DNA from: Celeribacter ethanolicus
GTDB taxonomy: Bacteria; Pseudomonadota; Alphaproteobacteria; Rhodobacterales; Rhodobacteraceae
NCBI RefSeq assembly: GCF_001550095.1
Contig: NZ_LRUC01000051.1
Span: 1 to 64,000 of the forward strand
DNA: 64,000 nucleotides
Reading direction: 5' to 3'
Each line of letters begins with the position of its first letter. The first letter of the stretch is position 1. The notes under the pieces were generated by a model. The model did no database searches. It was not told the DNA's origin and saw nothing but the letters and a program-made list of their open reading frames with translations. Both the position numbers and the translations under genes were made by a program. Below, piece after piece: positions 31,517 to 40,310 of this stretch.

Positions 31517-31818
31517 ACGTCATCGCCTTTCGCGACCGGGGCGGTGGCAAGGGTTTCATAGGCCTGACCGGAGGCGATCAGGCAACTCAGGCCGTCGGGG
31601 CGGGTGAAGAGGATGGTCCAGGTGCCGGTGGCCTCGGAGGCGAAGACCTCCACCACGCCATTGTTGGGGGTCAGGCCGATGGATTGGCGGGTCTCGCCGT
31701 ATGTCTGTGCGAGGCGGTCGAGCACCTGATCGCGGGCGGCGCAATTGTCTTGGGCAAGGGCCGGGGCGGTACAGAGCAGGGCGGTGCTCGTCAGACTGGC
31801 CAGAAGTGCGGTATGCAT
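31513..31818 (-). CDS. Small exported protein, function unknown
   Basis: A 101-residue protein beginning MHTALLASLTSTALLCTAPA, a Sec signal cleaved near ALAQ. The mature part has two Cys (DNCAARDQ and GLSCLIAS) likely to form a disulfide, and EATGTWTILFTRPDG. I chose the ATG at 31818 because GGAG lies 6 nt upstream; the longer frame starts at a TTG. Convergent with the TSUP gene. No family recognised. Confidence 0.75.
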   Translation of the reverse strand: MHTALLASLTSTALLCTAPALAQDNCAARDQVLDRLAQTYGETRQSIGLTPNNGVVEVFASEATGTWTILFTRPDGLSCLIASGQAYETLATAPVAKGDDV

Positions 31819-32039
31819 CGTCTTCTCCAATTCTCTGTGATCTTGCGTTGTGTCAGGGCTCCCGTCGGCTCATGGATCAGCTTGCCGGAAAAGCGTTAAA
31901 AAAACGGTTAACCTTCCGTGCAAGGAGCGGAGTGCGCGGGGCGCAACGCCTGATTTCTGCGCTGCGGAAATTTTACCCTTGCGAATTGGTGCGCTTCTGT
32001 GGCCTCTTGCGCAATAATGTTGCGGAGGAAAAGAATCAA

Positions 32040-32894
32040 ATGACCCAAGTCGCCAATCGTCCCTATCGCTCGGCTCTCTACATTCCCGGCTCGAAAGAAC
32101 GCGCGCTGGAAAAGGCCAAGGGGCTGGCCTGTGACGCGATCCTGTTCGACCTTGAAGACGCGGTGGCGCCTGACGAGAAGGTGAACGCGCGGGCGCTTCT
32201 GAAAGAGACGCTGGCGCAAGGTGGTTACGGCAATCGCGCCAAAATCGTGCGGGTTAACGGGTTTGACACCCAATGGGGCCGTGACGATGTGGCGGCTTTT
32301 GTCGGTGCCGATATTGACGGGATTCTCCTGCCGAAAGTGGAAAGTGCGGCTATGGTCGAGGAACTGGCACAGGCCATCCCCGATGTGCCGCTCTGGGCGA
32401 TGATGGAAACGCCGCTGGGGATGCTGAACGCTGCGGAGATTGCCGCCCATCCGCGCATGGCGGGGTTTGTCATGGGGACGAACGATCTGGCGAAGGAGCT
32501 GAACACCCGGTTCCGGGCCGATCGTCTGCCGATGATGGGCGGGCTGCACATGTGCCTGATCGCGGCGCGGGCCTATGGGGTGATTTGCCTTGATGGCGTT
32601 TATAACGCTTTCAAAGATGAAGAGGGCCTCAAGTTCGAATGCGAACAGGGGCGCGACATGGGGTTCGACGGCAAAACGCTGATCCACCCGGCACAGCTTG
32701 AGATTGCGAATGCGGCCTTTGCACCAAGCGAGGCGGAGATTGATCTGGCTGAACGTCAGATCGCGGCCTTTGAGGAGGCCGAGGCAAAAGGCGAGGGCGT
32801 GGCGGTTGTCGATGGGAAAATCGTGGAGAATCTGCATATCGTGACGGCACGGGCGATGCTTGCGAAAGCGGTGGCGATCAAGGCCCTGACATAA
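32040..32894 (+). CDS. mcl2: (3S)-malyl-CoA thioesterase (Mcl2, citrate lyase beta-like)
   Basis: Hydrolyses (3S)-malyl-CoA to malate and CoA, completing glyoxylate plus acetyl-CoA assimilation in the ethylmalonyl-CoA pathway. The 284 residues start MTQVANRPYRSALYIPGSKE and have the HpcH/HpaI-citrate lyase fold, with DAILFDLEDAV, IVRVNGFDTQWGRDD and GMLNAAEIAAHPRM, and the tail DGKTLIHPAQLEIANAAF. The sequence matches Mcl2 better than the malyl-CoA lyase Mcl1. GGAGG lies about 11 nt upstream; the frame extends to 31701 without homology. First gene of mcl2-nnrU-DUF1737-mch. Confidence 0.92.
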   Translation: MTQVANRPYRSALYIPGSKERALEKAKGLACDAILFDLEDAVAPDEKVNARALLKETLAQGGYGNRAKIVRVNGFDTQWGRDDVAAFVGADIDGILLPKVESAAMVEELAQAIPDVPLWAMMETPLGMLNAAEIAAHPRMAGFVMGTNDLAKELNTRFRADRLPMMGGLHMCLIAARAYGVICLDGVYNAFKDEEGLKFECEQGRDMGFDGKTLIHPAQLEIANAAFAPSEAEIDLAERQIAAFEEAEAKGEGVAVVDGKIVENLHIVTARAMLAKAVAIKALT

Positions 32895-32914
32895 ACGATA
32901 TACGGAGTACACGC

Positions 32915-33463
32915 ATGACCCTTCTCATTCTCGGACTGCTGCTTTGGGTGGTGGCGCATCTGTTCAAACGACTGGCGCCTGAGCTGCGCGGGGCGATGGG
33001 GGAGAAGGGGAAGGGCCTTGTGGCGCTGGGCATTCTGGCGGGGCTGATCCTTATGATCCTGGGCTACCGGATGAGCGGGACGCATGATCTCTATGCCCTG
33101 CCGCCCTATCTGCGCCATGTGAACAACACGCTGATGGTGATTGCGGTGGGTCTCTTTGCGCTCGGGCATTCCAAAAGCCGCCTGCGGGCCAAGATGCGGC
33201 ATCCGATGCTGACCAGTGTCGTGGTCTGGGGCGTGGCGCATCTTTTGGTTAATTCGGATGCGGCCTCTTTGGTGCTTTTTGGCGGCATGACGCTTTGGGC
33301 ACTTGCCGAGATGGCGCTGATCAACCGCGCGGAGCCCACGCCTGAGCGGTATCAAGGTGGCAGCCTGGCGGGGGATATGCGTCTGGTGGTGATTTCTCTC
33401 GTGGTTTTCGGCGCGATTGCCGGGGTACATATCTGGCTCGGGTATAACCCGTTTCCGGGGTGA
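32915..33463 (+). CDS. nnrU: NnrU family membrane protein
   Basis: A 182-residue inner-membrane protein with about five or six hydrophobic segments, beginning MTLLILGLLLWVVAHLFKRL. The HLFKRLAPELR, PYLRHVNNTLM and MRHPMLTSVVVWGVAHLLVN blocks are typical of NnrU, first named beside nitrite/nitric-oxide reductase genes. It lies between mcl2 and DUF1737, with no denitrification genes in the window, so its role here is unclear. Confidence 0.9.
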   Translation: MTLLILGLLLWVVAHLFKRLAPELRGAMGEKGKGLVALGILAGLILMILGYRMSGTHDLYALPPYLRHVNNTLMVIAVGLFALGHSKSRLRAKMRHPMLTSVVVWGVAHLLVNSDAASLVLFGGMTLWALAEMALINRAEPTPERYQGGSLAGDMRLVVISLVVFGAIAGVHIWLGYNPFPG

Positions 33464-33485
33464 GCGCATCACGAGGAGCAAAGAG

Positions 33486-33689
33486 ATGAAAGCCTACAGG
33501 TTGCTGACCGAAGAAGACACATCGGCCTTTTGTCACAAGGTGACGGAGGCTCTGAACAAGGGCTGGGCGCTGTACGGCGATCCCAGCTACGCCTTTGACG
33601 CCGCGTCTGGAAAGATGCGTTGCGCGCAGGCGGTCACAAAGGAGACGGAAGGGGAGTATTCCCCGGACGTGAAGCTGGGACAGCTATAG
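33486..33689 (+). CDS. DUF1737 protein
   Basis: A 67-residue protein beginning MKAYRLLTEEDTSAFCHKVT, with the DUF1737 pattern of ALNKGWALYGDPSYAFD and CAQAVTKE. GAGGAG precedes the ATG. Function unknown; it sits 22 bp after nnrU and 16 bp before mch in an apparent operon. Confidence 0.88.
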   Translation: MKAYRLLTEEDTSAFCHKVTEALNKGWALYGDPSYAFDAASGKMRCAQAVTKETEGEYSPDVKLGQL

Positions 33690-33705
33690 TGGGAGGACCA
33701 TCGAG

Positions 33706-34737
33706 GTGAAAACCAATCCGGGACGTTTTTTCGAGGATTATGCAATCGGGCAGGTGATCGAGCATGCCGTGCCGCGCACCGTGTCGGGCGGCGAACGGGC
33801 GCTGTATCATGCGCTCTATCCGGCGCGGCATGCGCTTTATTCCTCTGACGAATTTGCCGAGAACTGCGGGCTTGAGAAAAGCCCCATGGACGATCTGATC
33901 GCCTTCCATGTGGTCTTTGGCAAAACCGTCCCGGATATTTCGCTCAACGCTGTGGCGAACCTTGGCTATGCCGAGGGGCGCTGGCTGAAACCGGTCTATC
34001 CAGGCGATACACTGCGCTCGGTCTCCGAGGTAATCGGGCTGAAACAGAATTCCAATGGCAAATCCGGCGTGGTCTATGTGCGGACCCGGGGGCTGAACCA
34101 GTGGGACGAGCCGGTGCTCGAATATGTGCGCTGGGTGATGGTCCGCAAACGCGATCTCGATGCGCCCGCTCCCGAGACGGTGATCCCGGAACTGACCAAG
34201 GTGGTGGCGCCCGAGAAACTGGTGATCCCGGAGGGGCTGGATTTCCTGAAATACAACTTCACGCTGGCGGGGGAGCCGCATCGCTTTGGCGACTATGAGA
34301 TTGGCGAAAAGATCGACCATGTGGACGGGGTGACGATCGAGGAAGCCGAACACATGATGGCGACCCGGCTGTGGCAGAACACGGCGAAAGTGCATTTCGA
34401 TGCGACCAATCGCGAGGATGGCAAGCGGCTGATCTATGGCGGCCATGTGATTTCGATGGCGCGGGCCTTGTCCTTCAACGGGCTTGCCAATGCGCAGATG
34501 ATCGTGGGGCTCAATGGCGGGGCGCATGCCAATCCCTGTTTCACGGGCGATACGGTGCGGGCCTACACCGAAGTGCTCGACAAGGCGGAGACCGATGCGC
34601 CCGGTGTGGGCGCGCTGCGGCTTCGGCTTGTGGCCTATAAACACGGGGCGCCGGAGTTCGCCTACAAGACGGAAGAGGGGAAATATCATCCTGATGTCCT
34701 GCTCGATCTGGATTACTGGGCGCTGGCGCCGGTTTGA
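33706..34737 (+). CDS. mch: Mesaconyl-CoA hydratase (MaoC fold)
   Basis: Hydrates mesaconyl-C1-CoA to beta-methylmalyl-CoA in the ethylmalonyl-CoA pathway. The 343 residues form two hotdog domains; the N-terminal half has the FFEDYAIGQVIEHAVPRTVS segment, and the C-terminal half has LTGA-like HMMATRLWQNTAKVHFDA and GGHVISMARALSFNGLANAQ. GTG start with GGGAGG 10 nt upstream. Last gene of the mcl2 operon, followed by a terminator. Confidence 0.93.
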   Translation: MKTNPGRFFEDYAIGQVIEHAVPRTVSGGERALYHALYPARHALYSSDEFAENCGLEKSPMDDLIAFHVVFGKTVPDISLNAVANLGYAEGRWLKPVYPGDTLRSVSEVIGLKQNSNGKSGVVYVRTRGLNQWDEPVLEYVRWVMVRKRDLDAPAPETVIPELTKVVAPEKLVIPEGLDFLKYNFTLAGEPHRFGDYEIGEKIDHVDGVTIEEAEHMMATRLWQNTAKVHFDATNREDGKRLIYGGHVISMARALSFNGLANAQMIVGLNGGAHANPCFTGDTVRAYTEVLDKAETDAPGVGALRLRLVAYKHGAPEFAYKTEEGKYHPDVLLDLDYWALAPV

Positions 34738-34753
34738 TCCATTCGGGCCTTTG

Positions 34754-34771
34754 AATTTGTGATCGCAAATT
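34754..34771. promoter_or_regulatory. Degenerate TGTGATCACA-like palindrome after mch
   Basis: AATTTGTGATCGCAAATT is an 18-bp palindrome with one mismatched pair, and its centre equals the TGTGATCACA motif with one base changed. It sits between the mch stop and its terminator, about 280 bp upstream of sdhC. Confidence 0.55.
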
Positions 34772-34772
34772 T

Positions 34773-34804
34773 GGGTCGCGCCGCAGAGGCGCGGCCCTTT
34801 TTTG
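34773..34804 (+). terminator. Terminator after mch
   Basis: GGGTCGCGCC / GGCGCGGCCC (one G-T pair, 5-nt loop) followed by TTTTTTT. It separates the mcl2-mch unit from sdhC. Confidence 0.9.
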
Positions 34805-34861
34805 TCGGTTTTCCAGGATGTTTTATGTTATAAAACTTATGAAAACCCTCAGAGAAGCCGA

Positions 34862-34954
34862 TAGCGCTACATTTGTGATCACACCTACAATCTTGTGATC
34901 ACAATGCGTGTTTTGAGTGACATTAATCCTCGAAAAGAGGTTTTGTTAGCGCTA
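34862..34954. promoter_or_regulatory. sdhC promoter: paired TGTGATCACA sites flanked by TAGCGCTA palindromes
   Basis: TAGCGCTA at 34862-34869, TGTGATCACA at 34874-34883, TTGTGATCACAA at 34893-34904 (core 10-mer at 34894-34903, centres 20 bp apart), and GTTAGCGCTACC at 34945-34956 (core TAGCGCTA at 34947-34954). The two outer palindromes are 85 bp apart, about eight helical turns, which would suit DNA looping by a LacI-type protein. The sites span from 170 to 90 bp upstream of sdhC. Regulator names (AkgR, CceR) are inference. Confidence 0.7.
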
Positions 34955-35039
34955 CCAATTGCCGAGTGGGTGGTGACTCGGGGGGAGAAAAGGGTATTAC
35001 GGACCCAGCTTACAGCATCACTCGTGAAAGGACGTCACC

Positions 35040-35429
35040 ATGGCTGATGTGAACCGCGGCAACCGGCCGCTTTCTCCCTTCATGCTCGGAAAATACTATC
35101 GCCCGCAGATGACTTCGATCTCGTCGATTCTCGTGCGGATCACCGGCAACGCCCTGATTGCGGCGGCCTTCCTCTCGGTCTGGTGGCTTCTGGCCGCTGC
35201 GACTGGCCCCGAATATTTCGACTTCGTCAACTGGCTCATCACCTCATGGATCGGCGACATCGTGATGTTCCTGTCCGTCTGGGCGCTCTGGTACCACTTC
35301 GGCGGCGGCTTGCGTCACCTGGTGTGGGACGCGGGCCGTTGCCTCGATGTGGCGACGTCCGAGAAACTTGGCTGGGCGATGCTGATCGGTGCCACGATCA
35401 TGACCATCATCACCGCGCTCGTGGTCTGA
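35040..35429 (+). CDS. sdhC: Succinate dehydrogenase cytochrome b556 subunit
   Basis: Membrane anchor that binds heme b and quinone for complex II. The 129 residues start MADVNRGNRPLSPFMLGKYY and carry three hydrophobic segments (about 30-50, 65-90, 105-128), with HFGGGLRHLVWD in between; the His in GLRH is the expected heme ligand. AGGA lies 7 nt before ATG 35040. First gene of sdhCDAB; sdhD follows after 12 bp. Confidence 0.95.
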   Translation: MADVNRGNRPLSPFMLGKYYRPQMTSISSILVRITGNALIAAAFLSVWWLLAAATGPEYFDFVNWLITSWIGDIVMFLSVWALWYHFGGGLRHLVWDAGRCLDVATSEKLGWAMLIGATIMTIITALVV

Positions 35430-35441
35430 GGAGACAAGACA

Positions 35442-35813
35442 ATGGCATTTCTGACTGACCGCAAACGCGCCGCCAATCTCGGCTCCGCCCACCACGGTGC
35501 AGAGCATCACTGGTTCATGATCGTCTCCTCGATCGGCCTGATGATCCTGATGCCGCTTTTCATCTTCACCTTCGGGTGCGCGCTGGGCGGCACTTACGAA
35601 GAGGTGATCGCCTATTACAGCCGCCCCTTCCCGGCGATCGTCGCGGGGCTGACCCTCGTCGTCTCCATGATGCACATGATGCGCGGCTGGCAAATGATGG
35701 TCGAAGACTACACGGCGGGCTTTACCCGCAAGTTCCTCGTGATCGGCATGAATTTCTTCTGCTACGCCCTGATCGCGACCGGTCTTTTCGCCCTCGTGAA
35801 ACTCGCCCTCTGA
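35442..35813 (+). CDS. sdhD: Succinate dehydrogenase membrane anchor
   Basis: Second membrane subunit of complex II, 123 residues with three hydrophobic segments. The SAHHGAEHHWFMIVSSIGL N-terminal block and SMMHMMRGWQMMVEDY (with the second heme/quinone-site His and Asp-Tyr) are typical for alphaproteobacterial SdhD. sdhA follows after 26 bp. Confidence 0.94.
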   Translation: MAFLTDRKRAANLGSAHHGAEHHWFMIVSSIGLMILMPLFIFTFGCALGGTYEEVIAYYSRPFPAIVAGLTLVVSMMHMMRGWQMMVEDYTAGFTRKFLVIGMNFFCYALIATGLFALVKLAL

Positions 35814-35839
35814 ACCGTACAGGTTAAGGAATAAAGACA

Positions 35840-37648
35840 ATGACAGCAGCATATGAATATGAAACCCACGAATATGACGTGGTTGTTGTTGGTGCGGGCG
35901 GTTCCGGGCTTCGGGCAACGCTGGGTATGGCCGAACAGGGCCTGCGCACGGCCTGTGTGACCAAGGTGTTCCCGACGCGCTCCCACACCGTGGCCGCGCA
36001 GGGCGGAATCGCCGCTTCGCTTTCCAACATGGGGCCGGACAACTGGCAGTGGCACATGTATGACACCGTGAAGGGCTCCGACTGGCTCGGCGACACCGAC
36101 GCGATGGAATACCTCGCCCGCAACGCGCCGAAAGCGGTGTACGAGCTTGAGCACTACGGTGTGCCCTTCTCGCGGACCGAAGAAGGCAAGATCTACCAGC
36201 GCCCGTTCGGCGGCCACACCACCGAATTCGGTGAAGGCCCGCCCGTGCAGCGCACCTGTGCCGCCGCAGACCGCACCGGTCACGCGATCCTGCACACGCT
36301 TTACGGCCAATCCGTGAAGAACAACGCCGAATTCTACATCGAATATTTCGCCATCGACCTGATCATGTCGGATGACGGTGTGTGCCAGGGCGTTCTGTGC
36401 TGGAAACTCGATGACGGCACCTTCCACCTGTTCTCCGCCAAGATGGTCGTTCTGGCGACCGGCGGTTATGGCCGCGCCTTCTTCTCCGCGACCTCGGCCC
36501 ACACCTGCACCGGCGACGGTGGCGGCATGGTGGCCCGTGCGGGTCTGGCGCTTCAGGATATGGAATTCGTTCAGTTCCACCCGACCGGCATCTACGGCTC
36601 CGGCTGTCTGATCACCGAGGGCGCGCGCGGCGAAGGCGGATACCTGACCAACTCCGAAGGCGAGCGTTTCATGGAACGCTATGCCCCGACCTACAAGGAC
36701 CTCGCACCGCGTGACTACGTGTCCCGGTCTATGACGATGGAAATCCGCGAAGGCCGCGGCGTTGGCGAGCACAAGGACCACATCTTCCTGAACCTCAGCC
36801 ACCTTCCGGCCGAGGCTTTGGCGGAACGTCTTCCGGGCATCTCCGAGTCGGCAAAAATCTTTGCCGGCGTGGACGTCACGAAAGAGCCGATCCCGGTTCT
36901 GCCGACCGTGCACTACAACATGGGCGGTATCCCGACGAACTATCACGGTGAGGTTCTCAACCCGACGGCGGACAACCCGACCGCCGTGGTGCCGGGCCTG
37001 ATGGCTGTGGGCGAAGCGGGCTGTGCCTCTGTGCACGGTGCGAACCGTCTCGGCTCCAACTCGCTCATCGACCTCGTGGTCTTTGGCCGCGCCGCCGCGA
37101 TCCGCGCCGGTGAGGTTGTGGACCCTCGTGCGCCGAACCCGGAGATGAACATGGCGTCCGTGGAGAAAGCCTTTGATCGCTTCGACAGCCTGCGCTACGC
37201 CAAGGGCGCGATCCCGACCGCAGATCTGCGGCTCGAGATGCAGCGCACGATGCAAGCCGACGCCGCCGTGTTCCGGACCGACAAGTCTCTCAAAGAGGGT
37301 GTCGAGAAGATGACGGTTGTGGCGGGCAAGATGGGCGATCTGGGCGTGACCGACCGGTCGCTGATCTGGAACTCGGACCTGATGGAAACGCTCGAACTGA
37401 CGAACCTGATGCCGAACGCTCTGGCGACCATTCATGGTGCCGAAGCCCGGAAAGAATCCCGTGGGGCGCATGCCCATGAGGATTACCCGAACCGCGATGA
37501 CGTGAACTGGCGTAAACACACCATTTCGCGCGTCGAAGGCACCAATGTCGAACTGAGCTATCGTCCGATCATCGAGGCCCCGCTGACCACCGAGGAAGAA
37601 GGTGGCATCAGCCTCAAGAAGATCGCGCCGAAAGCGCGGACGTTCTAA
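35840..37648 (+). CDS. sdhA: Succinate dehydrogenase flavoprotein subunit
   Basis: Oxidises succinate to fumarate through covalent FAD. The 602 residues have the FAD-binding [17 protein letters not shown], the covalent attachment His in [14 protein letters not shown] near residue 50, and the catalytic segments [20 protein letters not shown] and [25 protein letters not shown] precedes the ATG. sdhB follows after 12 bp. Confidence 0.97.
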   Translation: MTAAYEYETHEYDVVVVGAGGSGLRATLGMAEQGLRTACVTKVFPTRSHTVAAQGGIAASLSNMGPDNWQWHMYDTVKGSDWLGDTDAMEYLARNAPKAVYELEHYGVPFSRTEEGKIYQRPFGGHTTEFGEGPPVQRTCAAADRTGHAILHTLYGQSVKNNAEFYIEYFAIDLIMSDDGVCQGVLCWKLDDGTFHLFSAKMVVLATGGYGRAFFSATSAHTCTGDGGGMVARAGLALQDMEFVQFHPTGIYGSGCLITEGARGEGGYLTNSEGERFMERYAPTYKDLAPRDYVSRSMTMEIREGRGVGEHKDHIFLNLSHLPAEALAERLPGISESAKIFAGVDVTKEPIPVLPTVHYNMGGIPTNYHGEVLNPTADNPTAVVPGLMAVGEAGCASVHGANRLGSNSLIDLVVFGRAAAIRAGEVVDPRAPNPEMNMASVEKAFDRFDSLRYAKGAIPTADLRLEMQRTMQADAAVFRTDKSLKEGVEKMTVVAGKMGDLGVTDRSLIWNSDLMETLELTNLMPNALATIHGAEARKESRGAHAHEDYPNRDDVNWRKHTISRVEGTNVELSYRPIIEAPLTTEEEGGISLKKIAPKARTF

Positions 37649-37660
37649 GGAGATTTAGAG

Positions 37661-38440
37661 ATGGTTCAATTCAATCTGCCCAAGAACTCCAAGATCGTGA
37701 CGGGCAAGACCTGGCCGAAGCCTGAGGGCGCGACCAATGTCCGCAAATTCCAGATTTATCGCTGGAACCCGGACGATGAGAAAAATCCGTCGGTGGACAC
37801 CTATTTCCTCGACATGGATCGCTGCGGCCCGATGGTTCTCGACGCGCTGATCAAGATCAAGAACGAGATCGACCCGACGCTGACCTTCCGCCGCTCCTGC
37901 CGCGAAGGCATTTGCGGGTCCTGTGCGATGAACATCGACGGGATCAACACGCTTGCGTGCATCTACGGTCTCGACGAGATCAAGGGCGACGTGCGCATCT
38001 TCCCGCTGCCGCACATGCCGGTGGTGAAAGACCTGATCCCGGACCTGACGCATTTCTATGCGCAGCACGCCTCGATCATGCCGTGGCTTGAGACCAAGAC
38101 CAACCGCCCGGAAAAGGAATGGCGTCAGTCCATCGAGGACCGGAAGAAGCTCGACGGTCTTTATGAATGCGTGATGTGCGCTAGCTGCTCGACCTCCTGC
38201 CCGAGCTACTGGTGGAATGGCGACAAATATCTTGGACCGGCCGCGCTTCTACACGCCTACCGCTGGATCATCGACTCGCGCGATGAGGCCACCGGCGAGC
38301 GTCTCGACATGCTGGAAGACCCGTTCAAACTCTACCGCTGCCACACCATCATGAACTGTGCGAAAACCTGTCCGAAGGGGCTGAACCCGGCGGCAGCCAT
38401 CGCGCATATCAAGAAGATGATGCTCGAACGCGCTCACTGA
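37661..38440 (+). CDS. sdhB: Succinate dehydrogenase iron-sulfur subunit
   Basis: Passes electrons from FAD to quinone over three clusters. The 259 residues have the [2Fe-2S] motif CREGICGSC, the later [12 protein letters not shown] and the [17 protein letters not shown] motif, giving all expected cysteines. AAGGAG precedes the ATG. Its stop codon lies inside a perfect 12-bp inverted repeat, and a terminator follows. Confidence 0.97.
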   Translation: MVQFNLPKNSKIVTGKTWPKPEGATNVRKFQIYRWNPDDEKNPSVDTYFLDMDRCGPMVLDALIKIKNEIDPTLTFRRSCREGICGSCAMNIDGINTLACIYGLDEIKGDVRIFPLPHMPVVKDLIPDLTHFYAQHASIMPWLETKTNRPEKEWRQSIEDRKKLDGLYECVMCASCSTSCPSYWWNGDKYLGPAALLHAYRWIIDSRDEATGERLDMLEDPFKLYRCHTIMNCAKTCPKGLNPAAAIAHIKKMMLERAH

Positions 38441-38449
38441 GCGCGTTCG
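38425..38449. repeat. Perfect 12-bp inverted repeat over the sdhB stop codon
   Basis: CGAACGCGCTCA / TGAGCGCGTTCG with a single C in the centre; TGA of the right arm is the sdhB stop. A partial copy TGAGCGCGTCCGTC follows at 38476. It lacks a T run, so it is not a classic terminator; it may be a 3'-end stabilising hairpin. Confidence 0.65.
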
Positions 38450-38505
38450 TCAGAACGAAAGATGGGCGCGCGCATTGAGCGCGTCCGTCCGTCGGACAAG
38501 CCAGG

Positions 38506-38535
38506 AAAGCCCCGCTTTGGCGGGGTTTTTCTTTG
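38506..38535 (+). terminator. Terminator after sdhB
   Basis: AAAGCCCCGC-TTTG-GCGGGGTTTTT is a canonical stem with a T run, 66 bp after the sdhB stop. Confidence 0.88.
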
Positions 38536-38613
38536 CGCTTCTCCCCCTTGTCGCACATCGGGTGATCCGCCATCGTTTGCCGGACCGCTCCCGGACGTCT
38601 TAAGGAGATCCAC

Positions 38614-40023
38614 ATGCGCAAATCCATCGGTGCCCGTTTTCTGATCGTCGGCCTTCTGACGCTTCTGATGTTCATCCCACTGTTCTTCGTCTCCGACATC
38701 GTGCAGAGCCGGAAGAATTATTCGCAATACACCCTGAATGAGGTCGGGCGCGAATGGGGCGGGGAGCAGGTGATCGCCGGGCCGATGCTGATGATTCCGG
38801 TCGAGGAAACCGTCGAGCGCACGGAGCGCGAAGCGGTGGTCGATCCGGAAAGCGGCGAGATCGTGCTCGATGCCGATGGCAGTCCGCGCCAGCGGCAGGT
38901 GACGCGCAAGGTGACGGTGACGCGCGATCCGATCTATGTCTATCCGGGGCGCTTCGATGTCGCCATCGACACACAGACACAGATCCGGCATCGCGGGATT
39001 TTCTCCGTGCCGGTCTATCAGGCGGGGATCGAGATGGGGTTCGATTTCCCCTGGGACCAGATCGCCACGCAGGCGGTCAATGAAGAGGTGATCCTCTGGG
39101 ACCGGGCGGAGTTGATCCTGTCGCTGTCATCGAATGCCGCGCTGCGCGGGCAGGCGGTGCTGACGGTCGATGGGGAGGAGGTGGCGCTCGAACCTATCGC
39201 CTCCGCCGATGAGGCTGCGGGGATCATGGCGGCTTTGGGCGATCCGCGCGGCAAGAGCGATTACGCGCTGACACTGGGGGCCAATGGCGCGCAGTCGTTG
39301 CAGATCGCGCCGGTCGGGCGGCAGAGCGCGGTGACCATCGCGTCGGACTGGCCGCATCCGAGTTTCCGGGGTGCATTCCTGCCGGACGGCTCGGAAATTT
39401 CCGAAGCGGGCTTCTCGGCAACCTGGACCATCCCGCATCTCGCGCGCACCCTGCCGCAGATGACGCGGGAGGATTACACCCGCGCGCTGCGCTATGGCAT
39501 GGCCTTCGGGGTCGATTTCATCGAGCCGAACGATTTCTATCAAAAATCCTATCGGGCGGCGAATTACTCCATCCTGTTTATCGCGTTGACCTTTCTCACC
39601 GTATTGTTGGTGGAAAAAGGCACGGAGCGCCCGGCGCACCCGGTGCAATATATCCTGATCGGTCTGGCGCAGTCGATTTTCGTGCTGCTGATGGTGGCCT
39701 ATTCCGAACAGATCGGCTTTGGCCCGGCCTATGCGCTCTCTGCCGGGGCGACGGTGGTGCTTTTGACCTTCTTCGGGGCGGTGGGTCTGAAACTCGGGCG
39801 GCGCACGGCGGTTCTGGGCGTGATGTTGCTGGTGCTCTACGGTGTGCTCTACCTGATCCTGCGTTCGGCGGATTATGCACTGCTGGCAGGGGCGTCTCTG
39901 GCCTTTGTGGCGCTGGCGGCGACGATGTATTTCACCCGCAACGAGGATTGGTACGGGCCGGAGGGCACCGGGTTTCTGGGTCGGAAACGCAAGGCGCAGC
40001 CGACGGTGCCGCCGCAGCCGTAA
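38614..40023 (+). CDS. creD: CreD-like inner membrane protein
   Basis: A 469-residue inner-membrane protein of the CreD family (cell-envelope integrity, colicin tolerance in E. coli). An N-terminal TM segment (about 8-30) is followed by a large periplasmic part (about 35-310) with SRKNYSQYTLNEVGREWGG and a C-terminal bundle of about five TM segments. AAGGAG lies 6 nt before the ATG. Stands alone, with no CreBC two-component genes nearby. Confidence 0.88.
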   Translation: MRKSIGARFLIVGLLTLLMFIPLFFVSDIVQSRKNYSQYTLNEVGREWGGEQVIAGPMLMIPVEETVERTEREAVVDPESGEIVLDADGSPRQRQVTRKVTVTRDPIYVYPGRFDVAIDTQTQIRHRGIFSVPVYQAGIEMGFDFPWDQIATQAVNEEVILWDRAELILSLSSNAALRGQAVLTVDGEEVALEPIASADEAAGIMAALGDPRGKSDYALTLGANGAQSLQIAPVGRQSAVTIASDWPHPSFRGAFLPDGSEISEAGFSATWTIPHLARTLPQMTREDYTRALRYGMAFGVDFIEPNDFYQKSYRAANYSILFIALTFLTVLLVEKGTERPAHPVQYILIGLAQSIFVLLMVAYSEQIGFGPAYALSAGATVVLLTFFGAVGLKLGRRTAVLGVMLLVLYGVLYLILRSADYALLAGASLAFVALAATMYFTRNEDWYGPEGTGFLGRKRKAQPTVPPQP

Positions 40024-40084
40024 CCGGGGCTGCCGTCACGCAAGTGTGCGTTTTCATTGGACGGTTCGGGGGGTATGAGGGGGC

Positions 40085-40285
40085 ATGCTCTTCCTCGTCC
40101 CCCTCATCGTCATCGCGCTTTATGTCGGCATGTATCTCATGCGGTCGAACAAGACCGGGGCCTGCCGGTGGCGACAGGTCGGCAAGAACGAGACGGGCGT
40201 GCGCTGGCGTTGTCCGGTCTGTGGTGCAGAGGCCGAGACCGTTGCCGGGGAGCCGAAGTTCTGCGGCGGGCAAGGGCCACGCTAG
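40085..40285 (+). CDS. Small membrane protein with zinc-ribbon-like tail
   Basis: A 66-residue protein beginning MLFLVPLIVIALYVGMYLMR, one TM segment, then RWRCPVCGAEAETVAGEPKF and CGGQGPR. The CPVC pair and the later Cys resemble a half zinc ribbon. A G-rich run precedes the ATG. No family name known to me; it is between creD and a 56-codon gene. Confidence 0.62.
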   Translation: MLFLVPLIVIALYVGMYLMRSNKTGACRWRQVGKNETGVRWRCPVCGAEAETVAGEPKFCGGQGPR

Positions 40286-40310
40286 CCCCGAAAGGCATAT
40301 TTCCGGTGCT

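Larger units (their letters stand above)
34738..35039. other. sdh upstream region (302 bp)
   Basis: No gene. It contains a near-perfect TGTGATCACA-like palindrome (34754-34771), the mch terminator (34773-34804), two TAGCGCTA palindromes and two TGTGATCACA palindromes before sdhC, and AGGA 7 nt before the sdhC ATG. An AT-rich stretch at 34820-34855 lies upstream of these sites. Confidence 0.75.

Noticed and set aside
31701-32039. N-terminal extension of mcl2 to 31701.
   Set aside because: No homology in the extension; the family start at 32040 fits and a promoter is expected here.
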